Assembly (NCBI GenBank): GCA_030427585.1 | Contig: JAUIBW010000002.1 | Location: 1 to 64,000, forward strand | DNA length: 64,000 nt | Origin: Bacteroidia bacterium | Lineage (GTDB): Bacteria > Bacteroidota > Bacteroidia > Flavobacteriales > Flavobacteriaceae | Reading direction: 5' to 3' | In this document: in pieces, positions 23,225 through 32,238 of the stretch | How the letters are laid out: every line of letters begins with the position of its first letter | Numbering within the stretch: position 1 is the stretch's first letter | Made by a program: the position numbers and the translations under genes | The notes under the pieces: generated by a model | Seen by the model: the letters and a program-made list of their open reading frames with translations, nothing else | What the model was told of the DNA's origin: nothing | The model's database searches: none

Positions 23225-23641
23225 TTATTCAGAATCTGGTTTTGAAGTGTCTTCTTCTAATTGATTTGATTGTCGTTCGACATACTGTTTGTAATATTCA
23301 TCACCTTCTTCTTTCCAAAACTTATCATAGTATTTCCATTTTGAAAAATCAGTCTTCGAATCTTTTTTACAATCATCGTCTGAATCTTTTGACGATTTAT
23401 TACTACTACCACTGCCACAACCGCCAAGAAATATTTTGGATAGTATAAATACTCCCACAGCTTGCCAATAGGTAAGCGTGGTTAGCCCAAAAATCTCGGG
23501 CATAAGCCAATTCCATAACCACATAATAACAAAGCCAAATAAAATGGCTAATCCTGTTATTGCGATAGCACCAAAAATGATGATTCCTACAATCTCTACT
23601 GGTGACTTTTTTCTAAATTTATGGGTGAAAAAATTTGTCAT
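23225..23641 (-). CDS. membrane protein coupled to ECF sigma factor
   Basis: Protein of 138 residues with two hydrophobic helices (about 17-45 and 58-74), then a Gly/Ser/Cys linker (FLGGCGSGSSNKSSKDSDDDC) and an acidic, aromatic C-terminal tail. Its start overlaps the sigma factor stop by 4 bp, so the two are translationally coupled. In other ECF operons this place is taken by the anti-sigma factor, but no zinc-anti-sigma motif (HxxxCxxC) is present. An anti-sigma or target role is open. Confidence 0.65.
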   Translation of the reverse strand: MTNFFTHKFRKKSPVEIVGIIIFGAIAITGLAILFGFVIMWLWNWLMPEIFGLTTLTYWQAVGVFILSKIFLGGCGSGSSNKSSKDSDDDCKKDSKTDFSKWKYYDKFWKEEGDEYYKQYVERQSNQLEEDTSKPDSE

Positions 23642-24183
23642 GATATCTTTTTATTTTTATTAATCTCTACTTCTATTCTTTTATATAATATTGCAACGGC
23701 TCTATGTCTTCTAGACATTAATGTTCCTATAGAAATTCCTGTTTTAGTTGAAATTTCTCTATATGTATACCCTTCAAAATCTACAGCTATAATAATATCT
23801 TTATAGGCTGGTTTTAAATGTTCTATACATTTTTTTAACACGACTATCATCTGATCAGAAGTGTAATCATCATTTGATTGGTGTAGTACCTCTGCTAATT
23901 CTACCAAATCTTCATCAGTGTCTACCGAATTCGTTTTTTTTGTAGTTCGCATCACATCAATAATTTTGTTTTTTACAGATCTGTAAACGAAACCAGCTAC
24001 ATTATTTATTGGTGCATATCGATCTGCGCCAGAAAATAATTTTAGAGCGACATCCTGGATGATATCTTCTGCATCACGATTGGCTGTGTCACTTATTTTA
24101 GTTTTCACATACCTTTTGAGAGATTCATATTCTCTTCCAAAAAAATCGGTAAGCTTTTTACTGTTTTCTGATTCCAAATTCAT
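23638..24183 (-). CDS. ECF-type RNA polymerase sigma factor
   Basis: Protein of 181 residues with sigma-70 region 2 (about 12-75; DFFGREYESLKRYV, AEDIIQDVALKLF, FVYRSVKNKIIDV) and region 4 (about 115-170; PAYKDIIIAVDFEGYTYREI, GTLMSRRHRAVAIL). It directs RNA polymerase to an unknown regulon. First gene of a three-gene operon with the membrane protein at 23225 and the small protein at 22993. Such operons usually sense envelope stress, but the signal is unknown here. Confidence 0.88.
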   Translation of the reverse strand: MNLESENSKKLTDFFGREYESLKRYVKTKISDTANRDAEDIIQDVALKLFSGADRYAPINNVAGFVYRSVKNKIIDVMRTTKKTNSVDTDEDLVELAEVLHQSNDDYTSDQMIVVLKKCIEHLKPAYKDIIIAVDFEGYTYREISTKTGISIGTLMSRRHRAVAILYKRIEVEINKNKKIS

Positions 24184-24418
24184 TAAAACCTTTTATGAAG
24201 GGCCTTCGATTAAGAAGACGATACTTTTTTAATCTATTGCATTTTTTACTATTTTTTTTGAAAAAAATAAAATTCATGATGGATTGTTTCTTTTTACCCG
24301 CAACTATATAAGCCGTGCTGTAGAAAAAAAGAGTTTATACCAAAAGATAAAAATCTGTGTTTTAAACACCTAATTTGATAAATACAAGTTCATATCATGT
24401 TACGTCTTACTACTCAAT

Positions 24419-25000
24419 TTATTTTATACATCGAATAGAAAAAGCATATGTTGGATGTTGCGAAGCTTTTCTGACTTTATTCTTACCTTTTTCCAAGATA
24501 TATGTCCAAATAAAATGTTTCTCTTCTTTAGAATCTGACCAAAACAATGTGTTTTCTCCAAAATTATTTGGATGTTCTTCATTATTTCCTATTCCCGAAG
24601 GCCTTATAGAAAACCCACTATTATTTGAATTTATCCCTCCTTCCCAAAACTGCTTATCTTTATAATTGCCTGCTACATTACCTTTTGAGAAATTAAATAG
24701 TTGTTCCCATTCCTCATTGTTTGGTAATCTCCACCCTTGAGGGCATACCTTGCATGCAGTTTCGAAATCATATAATACCCCATACAATTGAACATTAGCT
24801 GAATTATTATCAGGGAAAAAATATTTTATATCATTTCCATTTACATCTCGTCTAACTTTAAGATTTTCAGTCATCCATAAAGTTTCTCCGTACTTAGCTA
24901 TAGAATATTGATTTCCATCAATATCAGTCAGTTTTGTTGTTTCATTTTTACAACTAATGATCATATAAAAAAGGAATACCTTATAAAATAATTTATTCAT
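24419..25000 (-). CDS. FISUMP-domain lipoprotein
   Basis: Protein of 193 residues. A lipoprotein signal (FLFYMIISCKN, Cys near residue 17) leads into a Fibrobacter succinogenes major paralogous domain: DIDGNQYSIAKYGETLWMTE, LYGVLYDFETACKVCPQGWR and LPNNEEWEQLF are its hallmark segments, and the end AFSIRCIK is also typical. These are surface or periplasmic proteins of unknown function. The start at 25000 (MNKLFYKVF) gives a normal signal sequence; the longer frame is disfavoured. Confidence 0.82.
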   Translation of the reverse strand: MNKLFYKVFLFYMIISCKNETTKLTDIDGNQYSIAKYGETLWMTENLKVRRDVNGNDIKYFFPDNNSANVQLYGVLYDFETACKVCPQGWRLPNNEEWEQLFNFSKGNVAGNYKDKQFWEGGINSNNSGFSIRPSGIGNNEEHPNNFGENTLFWSDSKEEKHFIWTYILEKGKNKVRKASQHPTYAFSIRCIK

Positions 25001-25106
25001 ATCTAAGCTTTTTATGACACACAATATTATAAGTATAAGTAATAATGAAATTATTAGTAAGTAATAGTTCTTTATAAGTTAAATATTTCTATTATGGGAT
25101 GCCAAT

Positions 25107-25472
25107 TTACCCACCTCGTAAAACCTTATTCATTTTACGTCCTTTTGCCAACTCATCTACCAGTTTGTCTAAATATCGTACTTGTTGTGTTAACAGATTC
25201 TCGATATCTTCTACTCGATAGCCACAGATCACACCAGTAATAAGAGAAGCATTAGGATTTACCGATGCATTTTGAAAAAACACTTCAAAAGTTACTTTTT
25301 TTTCAATCAGTTCTTGTAGTTTTTGTTGATCATAACCAGTCAACCATTCAATTACCTGATGCAACTCTTCTTTTGTTCCACCTTTCTTTTCGATTTTGGT
25401 AACATAATGCGGATATACCGAAGCAAATATCATTTTTGCAATACGTTCATCATGATGTTTTGTGCTGCTCAT
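25107..25472 (-). CDS. DUF2200 family protein
   Basis: Protein of 121 residues. [25 protein letters not shown] and VIEWLTGYD, with [31 protein letters not shown] at the end, match the DUF2200 family of small cytosolic proteins of unknown function. The start at 25472 ([10 protein letters not shown]) is where family members begin; the upstream extension of 41 residues is not conserved in kind. A lone gene. Confidence 0.8.
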   Translation of the reverse strand: MSSTKHHDERIAKMIFASVYPHYVTKIEKKGGTKEELHQVIEWLTGYDQQKLQELIEKKVTFEVFFQNASVNPNASLITGVICGYRVEDIENLLTQQVRYLDKLVDELAKGRKMNKVLRGG

Positions 25473-25665
25473 TTGTTGTAGTTTATATGGTTTGGCATAT
25501 CTTTTTTTGATTAAAAGTTTATTCTTATCATCATAAAAATTAGTAGTAAGGTTAATATCCCAAAAGTAGTTGTAAATATACCTATTTAAACACAATAGCA
25601 GTTCGAGTTTGTGCCCGAACTGCTATTACTTTTATACTGTGTTTTGCGTTTGCTTTTTTCGTCAA

Positions 25666-26163
25666 TCAATTTGGGGAATGTAACCCTAGTTTGTTCCCTT
25701 CAGAATCGATAAACATTGCAAAATATCCACTTTCATCGGCATGAGGTGTTTTGGGAATAATGATTTTACCGTTATTTTTCTCTACTTTATCAAGGATTAC
25801 CTGAAGGTTGTCCCCTCCATTTAGATATATAGTCACACCCTCTGCCGAGGGTTTAAAATCTTCTCCTTTCACAATAATACCGGTAACCACCTGTTCTTCA
25901 TATGGAAATATACCCATTTCTATTCCCGGCATCTCTATTTTCTCTATAGTAATATCTAAAATCGCCTGATAAAATTCGATTGCCCGTGAAATATCTGTTG
26001 CCGGAATTTCAAAAATTGAAATATAATTTTTCATGTTTTTTGCACTTTGATGTATGACTGAATCACTCTTTTGTCTCTCTAATTTGGGTTTATCTGTGCT
26101 ATTACAAGCAGCAAAACCCAAGATTAATATTGCCGTAAAAAGACTGCATATTATTCTCCTCAT
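25666..26163 (-). CDS. VOC (glyoxalase-like) lipoprotein
   Basis: Protein of 165 residues. The first 20 form a lipoprotein signal (AILILGFAACNS), and residues about 45-163 form a VOC fold: FEIPATDISRAIEFYQAIL, MGIFPYEE, GVTIYLNGGDNLQVILDKV, and SGYFAMFIDSEGNKLGLH. VOC proteins of this type are normally cytosolic, so the lipobox is unusual; an internal ATG at residue 44 (MKNYISIF) would give the ordinary cytosolic form. Metal ligands are not obvious. It is transcribed in the same direction as the AraC gene 76 bp upstream, which may regulate it. Confidence 0.75.
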   Translation of the reverse strand: MRRIICSLFTAILILGFAACNSTDKPKLERQKSDSVIHQSAKNMKNYISIFEIPATDISRAIEFYQAILDITIEKIEMPGIEMGIFPYEEQVVTGIIVKGEDFKPSAEGVTIYLNGGDNLQVILDKVEKNNGKIIIPKTPHADESGYFAMFIDSEGNKLGLHSPN

Positions 26164-26239
26164 GGTTATGTATTAAAATATTGCTGTAAAGTTAAATTAC
26201 TAATGAGAAACAAAATTGTAAAAATGCGACAGCTCTAAT

Positions 26240-27055
26240 TTATGTATAGAAAATGGAAGAAAGCGTCATGTTTTCATTTCCTAAAAACTCTTTTGGGCTA
26301 ATTCCTGTAAATTCCTTAAAGTCTTTGATAAAATGTGCTTGGTCATAATATTCACTTGCATAAGCAATGTTAGTAAGACTTTCCCCTTCTTCATTAAGTA
26401 ACATTTTTAGGGCGCTTTGTAATCGAATCACTTTACCTAACTGTTTTGGGCTGATCCCTATTTGTTTTACGAACATTCTTTCCAGTTTCCTTCTTTTGGA
26501 TACATCTTTTTTAAGAATATCACGTATAGATGTACTCCCCTTTGTTGATAAGAGGGTGTCTATAGTTGTTTTAACAATAGTGTCTACCATGACCTGCTCA
26601 CTAAGTTTATTTAAAAGAAACAATTCGATGATCTCTATCCTTTGTTTTGTGTCTGTTGCCTGAATGATGTCTTGCTCTAATTTTTTGGCAGTCTTTTCTT
26701 CAAATAACATTTCAATTGGTGTTTCCTTATTTGTCAGTGTTCTGATTGGTACCGTTACGAAATTGGCAAAACCATAAGGATAAAAACGGATTGCAAAGGT
26801 ATTGACATACCCTGTTGGTTCGATATAACAAGGATCAATGATTTGCCCTAACACCATTGAACGAGGTTGTATAATAAAATCATCTTCGGTGGTATATCGT
26901 TTTATATCATCCCCAAGTATAAATGCCATTTCGATCATGCCATCAGGAATTATTCGTTGTCTCTGTGTATCCTCTGTTGCAGGAACTTCTAAAGTCCAAT
27001 AACAACTAATTAGCGGTTCTAAATTGGGATGAGGCTGAAAAGTTTGATAGTTCAT
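26240..27055 (-). CDS. AraC family transcriptional regulator
   Basis: Protein of 271 residues. The N-terminal domain (about 1-135; HPNLEPLISCYWTLEVP, RIIPDGMIEMAFILGD) is a cupin-like DUF6597-type sensor. The C-terminal double helix-turn-helix (about 160-260) is seen in VSKRRKLERMFVKQIGISPK and NIAYASEYYDQAHFIKDFKEFTGISPKEF. It would regulate a nearby gene such as the VOC lipoprotein downstream. The effector is unknown. Confidence 0.88.
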   Translation of the reverse strand: MNYQTFQPHPNLEPLISCYWTLEVPATEDTQRQRIIPDGMIEMAFILGDDIKRYTTEDDFIIQPRSMVLGQIIDPCYIEPTGYVNTFAIRFYPYGFANFVTVPIRTLTNKETPIEMLFEEKTAKKLEQDIIQATDTKQRIEIIELFLLNKLSEQVMVDTIVKTTIDTLLSTKGSTSIRDILKKDVSKRRKLERMFVKQIGISPKQLGKVIRLQSALKMLLNEEGESLTNIAYASEYYDQAHFIKDFKEFTGISPKEFLGNENMTLSSIFYT

Positions 27056-27224
27056 TGACTATTTGTTTTCATAAGTCTTAGGTGATACATAACGGTCTTC
27101 TGTATGAAAAGTAGCGGATTTTACGCACTAATTTTTCGGTTTTACAATGACTTTTATTTTATTATTTATCTTTCGTTTAAGCACTTAAACCGCTATTTTT
27201 TTATATACGGTGTATGCTGGCTTT

Positions 27225-27707
27225 TCACAATTCTAATTTTAGCTCCTCAAATACAGCATTTTCACGATTGTAGATAAGTCCACTTAAATCAATAATTCCA
27301 TCTGTTATTTTGTTTTCAATGAAAGCAAAATCAAGTAATGTGTAAGCCTGTCGATAAATGTTCAATTTTGCAAGTAGTCTCTTTTGGTCAGATCGTTCAC
27401 TTTGGTTAAAGGAAGAACTATTATTTAACATTAACTGTTGCAATACTCTTTCAGCATTAGTTTCGTAATTTTTATCTTTTTCAATGGTGTTGCATATGAA
27501 AGTGCAATGAACATCATTTACAATTACAATCTCCGAAATCGTTTGGTTATTAATGAATTGTTTGACTTCTTCTGCGTACGCAAATTCAGAAATATCAAAG
27601 ACAGAACCCAAGGCTGTAAGGAAATATGAGTCACTCCCATATTTTTGTCTAATAGCTTGTTCAATATGGCAATCAGGACAAATGAGATATAATTTTTCTT
27701 TTTTCAT
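27225..27707 (-). CDS. carbonic-anhydrase-like protein lacking the zinc site
   Basis: Protein of 160 residues. EIVIVNDVHCTFI near residue 60 has the shape of the beta-carbonic anhydrase strand that ends HxxC, and CPDCHIEQ near residue 10 holds further cysteines, but the CxDSR and HxxC zinc ligands are not intact. It overlaps by 1 bp the beta-carbonic anhydrase gene directly upstream and must be co-expressed with it. It could be a degenerate paralogue or partner protein. Homology is suggested by pattern and context only. Confidence 0.5.
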   Translation of the reverse strand: MKKEKLYLICPDCHIEQAIRQKYGSDSYFLTALGSVFDISEFAYAEEVKQFINNQTISEIVIVNDVHCTFICNTIEKDKNYETNAERVLQQLMLNNSSSFNQSERSDQKRLLAKLNIYRQAYTLLDFAFIENKITDGIIDLSGLIYNRENAVFEELKLEL

Positions 27708-28333
27708 TAATCAAGGCGATAAATTTCCATAACGTTTTCTAAAATCTTATTAAAGTCGATTTTTAAATCAACTAATTCTCCTGAATGGATATCAAAAACC
27801 CAACCGTGAATAGTAATTCCTCTATCTCTATATACTCGTTGTACTTCGGCAGTTTTAATAACGTTAATACATTGTTCTTGAACATTTAATTCCACAAGCC
27901 TTCTATATTTCTGTTCCTCATCTTCAATAGCGTTTAATTCTACTCTGTGAGTTCGGTAGACATCTCTAATATTTCGCAACCAAGGGTTGAGTATTCCTAA
28001 ATCTTGTGATTGCATTGCTGCTTTTACACCACCGCAATAATAATGTCCGCAAACAACTATGTGATTAACCTTTAAATGAAGAACTGCATAATCTATGACA
28101 GACATTACACTCAAATCAGTATTTGGAACCATATTGGCAATATTTCTGTGAACGAAGGCTTCTCCAGGTGAAACACCCATAAGTTCTTCGGCAGTAACTC
28201 GACTGTCCGAGCATCCTATGTAGAGTATGTCAGGACTTTGTCCTTCTGATAAGTTTTTGAAATAATTTGAGTCAAGATTTAGTTTGTCTTGCACCCATTT
28301 TTGATTGTTTTTGAAAATCTGTTTAATATCCAT
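27707..28333 (-). CDS. beta-class carbonic anhydrase
   Basis: Protein of 208 residues that interconverts CO2 and bicarbonate. Zinc ligands are visible in YIGCSDSRVTAEEL (Cys, with the Asp-Arg dyad) and VVCGHYYCGGVKAA (His and Cys). FVHRNIANMVPNTDLSVMSVIDYAV is the conserved substrate-side segment. Cytosolic, with no signal. It lies upstream of the carbonic-anhydrase-like gene with a 1 bp overlap. A second, different beta-carbonic anhydrase is encoded at 50383. Confidence 0.93.
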   Translation of the reverse strand: MDIKQIFKNNQKWVQDKLNLDSNYFKNLSEGQSPDILYIGCSDSRVTAEELMGVSPGEAFVHRNIANMVPNTDLSVMSVIDYAVLHLKVNHIVVCGHYYCGGVKAAMQSQDLGILNPWLRNIRDVYRTHRVELNAIEDEEQKYRRLVELNVQEQCINVIKTAEVQRVYRDRGITIHGWVFDIHSGELVDLKIDFNKILENVMEIYRLD

Positions 28334-28491
28334 ATTTTATAAACTTTGATTGTAAAATTACTTTTTTTCAGCTTGCGTACAACAACGATATATAAAACAT
28401 ATATCCTTTATATACTATATATCTACAAATCTACCGGTTTTTACTTAATCAACTATTTTTAATCTGACACCTTATCATATAGTCTATCCTG

Positions 28492-31400
28492 CTACTCTAC
28501 CAATCCTTCACCTTCCATATACAGTTCTTCTAATTGTTTTTTAACCTCATCAGATGGATTGGCCCACATTCCCCGTTGTATGGCTTCCAACAAGCGTTCA
28601 CTCATGTCTTTTAGTGCCCAGGGGTTATTTTGAATAATAAATTCTTTATTCCCGGGAGTTAACAAATAGCTTTCTGTAATTCCTTCATACATAAAATCGT
28701 CAATTAGATTTGTCGTGGCATCATAGGCAAAAAGATAGTCTAAAGTAGCTGCCATTTCGAATGCTCCTTTATACCCATGCCGTTGTACTCCTGCAATCCA
28801 TTTGGGATTGATTACCCTTGATCGGTATACTTTTAGCAATTCTTCTTTTAATGTTTTTACCTTGGGGGTTTCTGGTCGGGAATGATCTCCAAAATAGATT
28901 TCAGCTTCATTACCTTTTATGGTCTTTACGGCATTGGCCAATCCCCCATGAAACTGGTAGTAATCATCACTATCCAAAATATCATGTTCCCTGTTATCCT
29001 GGTTTTGCATTACGATCTGCATCGCTTGCAATCGATACTGAAACGATTCATGTGCCGAAACTCCTTTTTTAGAATTACTGTACGCATATCCACTCCAATT
29101 GATATATACTTTGGCAAGATCTTCCTGGGTTTGCCAGTTTTTCTCATCGATTACGGCTTGCAGCCCTGCTCCATATGCTCCCGGTTTAGAACCAAATACA
29201 CGATATAAAGCGCGTTGCGAAGCTTCTTCTTGCGGTAGTCCTTGCTCCTGCCATTGTGATTGTTCTGCTAAAAAACGTTTTCTGATGGGATTATCTTCTA
29301 TAGGTTCATCTAGATTCGCTAAACGTGTAACCACTGCATTAAACAGATTGATCACATCGGGAAATGCATCTCTAAAAAACCCTGAGATGCGTAATGTAAC
29401 ATCTACTCTGGGCCTTCCTAATTTTAGTAAAGGGATTACCTCAAAATCGGTAACTCTTCGATTGGCATTTTTCCATAACGGGCGTACTCCCATTAATGCA
29501 AAAGCTTGGGCAATATCATCTCCTCCTGTACGCATGGTTGATGTTCCCCATACCGAAACCCCAATAGTTTCGGGATAATCGCCGTTTTCCTGTAAATATC
29601 GATCGATAATAAGCTGTGCACTTTTCTCTCCCAAGCGATAGGCGGTTTCGGTCGGAATGGTACGTACATCAACAGCATAAAAATTTCTTCCTGTAGGCAA
29701 CAAATCCAATCGACCGCGTGTTGGTGCTCCCGATGGTCCCGAAGGAACATAACATCCATTAAGGCCACCTAATAAATACCGTAGTTCATCAGTAGTCTGT
29801 TGAACCGCAACAAAAGTTGTGGATTTGATGTATTGTAATACCTGGTTTAATACAGGATATTCTTCGGTTACAGCATCGTTTTCAATATATGCTATCAGTT
29901 GTCTTTTTACAATATGTTCTAATTGTTGAGTCACATGTCCCGCTGTTTTACAAAAAACACCTTCAATAATCAACTCCATCAGTTCTGTATAAGCAACCTC
30001 AAGAATATTTTTAGTAATTCCCAAATCTTTGGCCAGTGCTTGTGTGATTCCTTGCTGATGATATCCCGGCACACGATGCAACGCAATTAACAAATCTATG
30101 AGTTGTTCGTCTACAGGTGCTTTCCCAAAAATATGAAGCCCATCTCTAATCTGTGCTTCTTTTAATTCGCACAAATACCCATCTAATTTGACTAATAACT
30201 CATCTACATCGTCTGAGGCAATTCCTAAATCTACATTGAGTTTGGTTTGGGCAACCAGGTCTGTTATTTCCTTTTCTAATACTCGCGATCGTTTGGGATC
30301 TAAGGTAGAGGCTTCATAATATTCATCTATCAGGTGTTCTAACTTCATTAGATTACCGTAGCTTTCTGCCCGGGTCATCGGCGGTATTAAATGATCTATG
30401 ATCACAGCTTGATTGCGTCGTTTTGCCTGTGTTCCTTCTCCCGGGTCATTAATGATAAACGGATAAAAATGTGGTAATGCTCCAAATACCGCTGCGGGGA
30501 AACAGGTTTCGGGATCTAGTGAAACACTTTTTCCGGGTAACCATTCCAGGTTTCCGTGTTTTCCTAAATGGATCACGGCATCTGCCTTGTAGTTTTGTTG
30601 TAACCAAAAATAATAGGCCAGGTATTGATAGGTAGGGGGTAAATCGGGAGAATGATAGATTGCCTGTGGATCCTGATTGTAACCTCGTGAGGGTTGAATG
30701 CTTATAAAGATATTTCCCAATAAAAATCCAGACACTATAAACCCATCACCAGTATAATACGGATCATTTTCTGGTTTCCCCCATTGTGCTATTACTTTAT
30801 TTTGTAGTGTTACAGACAATGCAGAAAAACATACATCAAAATCTGCACGATCAAAAACCAATGCATGTGGTCTGGTCATCGTGGTGGTAACATCATTTGT
30901 GGTGACCTGTGTGATCCAATGCATAAGCTCTGTACCACTTTTTGGTAGTTGCTCTCCTACATTATATCCTTCTGCTTTAAGCGTATCTAATACAACAATA
31001 CAGCTTTCGGGAGTATCGAGACCTACTCCGTTTGCAAGCCGACTATCCTTATTGGGGTAATTTGGTAAAATAACCGCTACCTTTTTATCTATATTCTTTT
31101 TATACTGCAATGCTGCCCATCGCTGGGCTAATTCTGCCATAAAATTACAGGCAGGAATATGGGCTTCGTATTTTAATATAGAACTATCGGTAAGTGTATC
31201 TTTACTAATTTCTTTTTTAAACGAAACGGCACGACCTATAATTCGCCCATCAATTTCGGGCAAGGCAATATTCATAGCAATATCTGTAGGTGGTAAACCA
31301 AAGAGTCCTTCTTCCCATACTTGTTTATTAGCCGTAGAAAATATGGCTTGCAAAACAGGGATTTGAAGTTTTTCGAAAATAAACGCTGAACCATCCATAG

Positions 31401-32238
31401 GTTTAATCGTAAATCCTGTAGTATTGATAATAGTATGTACTACGCGCTTCCCTTCATGAGTCATTAGTGCTTGTACCTGATCTAATAATTTAGGATCTCG
31501 CAGGTTACTTGCAAAAACCACAAAAGCATTCATTCCCCGTTCTTGAAGCGCTGTACTCATCGCATGCAACGGTTCCATATTATCAGACAAGAAATGAGTA
31601 CGATATCCCAGTAATGCCACATTAGGTTTAGAAGCGTCCATAGTATTTTCTAAAGCTTCTTGAGTCGTCATTCCTAATGCTTTGGTATATAAAAATGCAT
31701 CTGAAATAGATATCGCAGGAATAATGGGAAGCCTGGTATCAAAAAATTGAGTCCGCAAATAGTTCATGAATCCAATCGCATTTTCTTTTCCTCCTTGCTG
31801 TAAATATTGTCGGCATTGATGTACAATTTGTATATCGACCGATGACAATTGCATCAATTCAAAATCAGGTTCATGGGCTGGTAAAAATAATATGGTATTA
31901 CCCGTTTGTTCGTGTAAATTCACTAAAGACTCAACTAAATATTTGTAATAGCTGATTCCTCCCAGCATACTACAAACAATGACTTTGGCTTTACTCAATA
32001 CTTCTTCAAGGTAGGTATCTATGGTTAATTCTTGTTTGAGATATACCAGGTTGGTCATTCGCAAACCAGGCAATTTGTCACCTTCGACTTTATATAGTTC
32101 CTTGTACGCCTCATTTAAAGTATGAATTTCGGTATCTCCGGCACTCAGAAATACAATATCTCCCGGTTGCTGATCAATATAAAAAATACCATCATCATTA
32201 GGGTTCCACCCTCCGGGTATAGTTGCGATTAAATGCAT
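28492..32238 (-). CDS. cobN: cobaltochelatase large subunit CobN
   Basis: Protein of 1248 residues, the expected size of CobN/BchH-type chelatases. It inserts cobalt into hydrogenobyrinic acid a,c-diamide with an ATPase partner, here ChlID. Family blocks include GKHGNLEWLPGKSVSL, PFIINDPGEGTQAKRRNQAVIIDHLIPPMTRA, GLNGCYVPSGPSGAPTRGR and SVWGTSTMRTGGDDIAQA. The start is set at the ATG at 32238 (MHLIATIPGG), which overlaps the end of cbiA by 10 bp; the longer frame reads through cbiA. Third gene of chlID-cbiA-cobN. No terminator was found after it. Confidence 0.95.
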   Translation of the reverse strand: MHLIATIPGGWNPNDDGIFYIDQQPGDIVFLSAGDTEIHTLNEAYKELYKVEGDKLPGLRMTNLVYLKQELTIDTYLEEVLSKAKVIVCSMLGGISYYKYLVESLVNLHEQTGNTILFLPAHEPDFELMQLSSVDIQIVHQCRQYLQQGGKENAIGFMNYLRTQFFDTRLPIIPAISISDAFLYTKALGMTTQEALENTMDASKPNVALLGYRTHFLSDNMEPLHAMSTALQERGMNAFVVFASNLRDPKLLDQVQALMTHEGKRVVHTIINTTGFTIKPMDGSAFIFEKLQIPVLQAIFSTANKQVWEEGLFGLPPTDIAMNIALPEIDGRIIGRAVSFKKEISKDTLTDSSILKYEAHIPACNFMAELAQRWAALQYKKNIDKKVAVILPNYPNKDSRLANGVGLDTPESCIVVLDTLKAEGYNVGEQLPKSGTELMHWITQVTTNDVTTTMTRPHALVFDRADFDVCFSALSVTLQNKVIAQWGKPENDPYYTGDGFIVSGFLLGNIFISIQPSRGYNQDPQAIYHSPDLPPTYQYLAYYFWLQQNYKADAVIHLGKHGNLEWLPGKSVSLDPETCFPAAVFGALPHFYPFIINDPGEGTQAKRRNQAVIIDHLIPPMTRAESYGNLMKLEHLIDEYYEASTLDPKRSRVLEKEITDLVAQTKLNVDLGIASDDVDELLVKLDGYLCELKEAQIRDGLHIFGKAPVDEQLIDLLIALHRVPGYHQQGITQALAKDLGITKNILEVAYTELMELIIEGVFCKTAGHVTQQLEHIVKRQLIAYIENDAVTEEYPVLNQVLQYIKSTTFVAVQQTTDELRYLLGGLNGCYVPSGPSGAPTRGRLDLLPTGRNFYAVDVRTIPTETAYRLGEKSAQLIIDRYLQENGDYPETIGVSVWGTSTMRTGGDDIAQAFALMGVRPLWKNANRRVTDFEVIPLLKLGRPRVDVTLRISGFFRDAFPDVINLFNAVVTRLANLDEPIEDNPIRKRFLAEQSQWQEQGLPQEEASQRALYRVFGSKPGAYGAGLQAVIDEKNWQTQEDLAKVYINWSGYAYSNSKKGVSAHESFQYRLQAMQIVMQNQDNREHDILDSDDYYQFHGGLANAVKTIKGNEAEIYFGDHSRPETPKVKTLKEELLKVYRSRVINPKWIAGVQRHGYKGAFEMAATLDYLFAYDATTNLIDDFMYEGITESYLLTPGNKEFIIQNNPWALKDMSERLLEAIQRGMWANPSDEVKKQLEELYMEGEGLVE

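Noticed and set aside
28818-29578. Several plus-strand ORFs of 84-159 codons within cobN
   Set aside because: They lie opposite conserved cobN sequence and have no features of their own.
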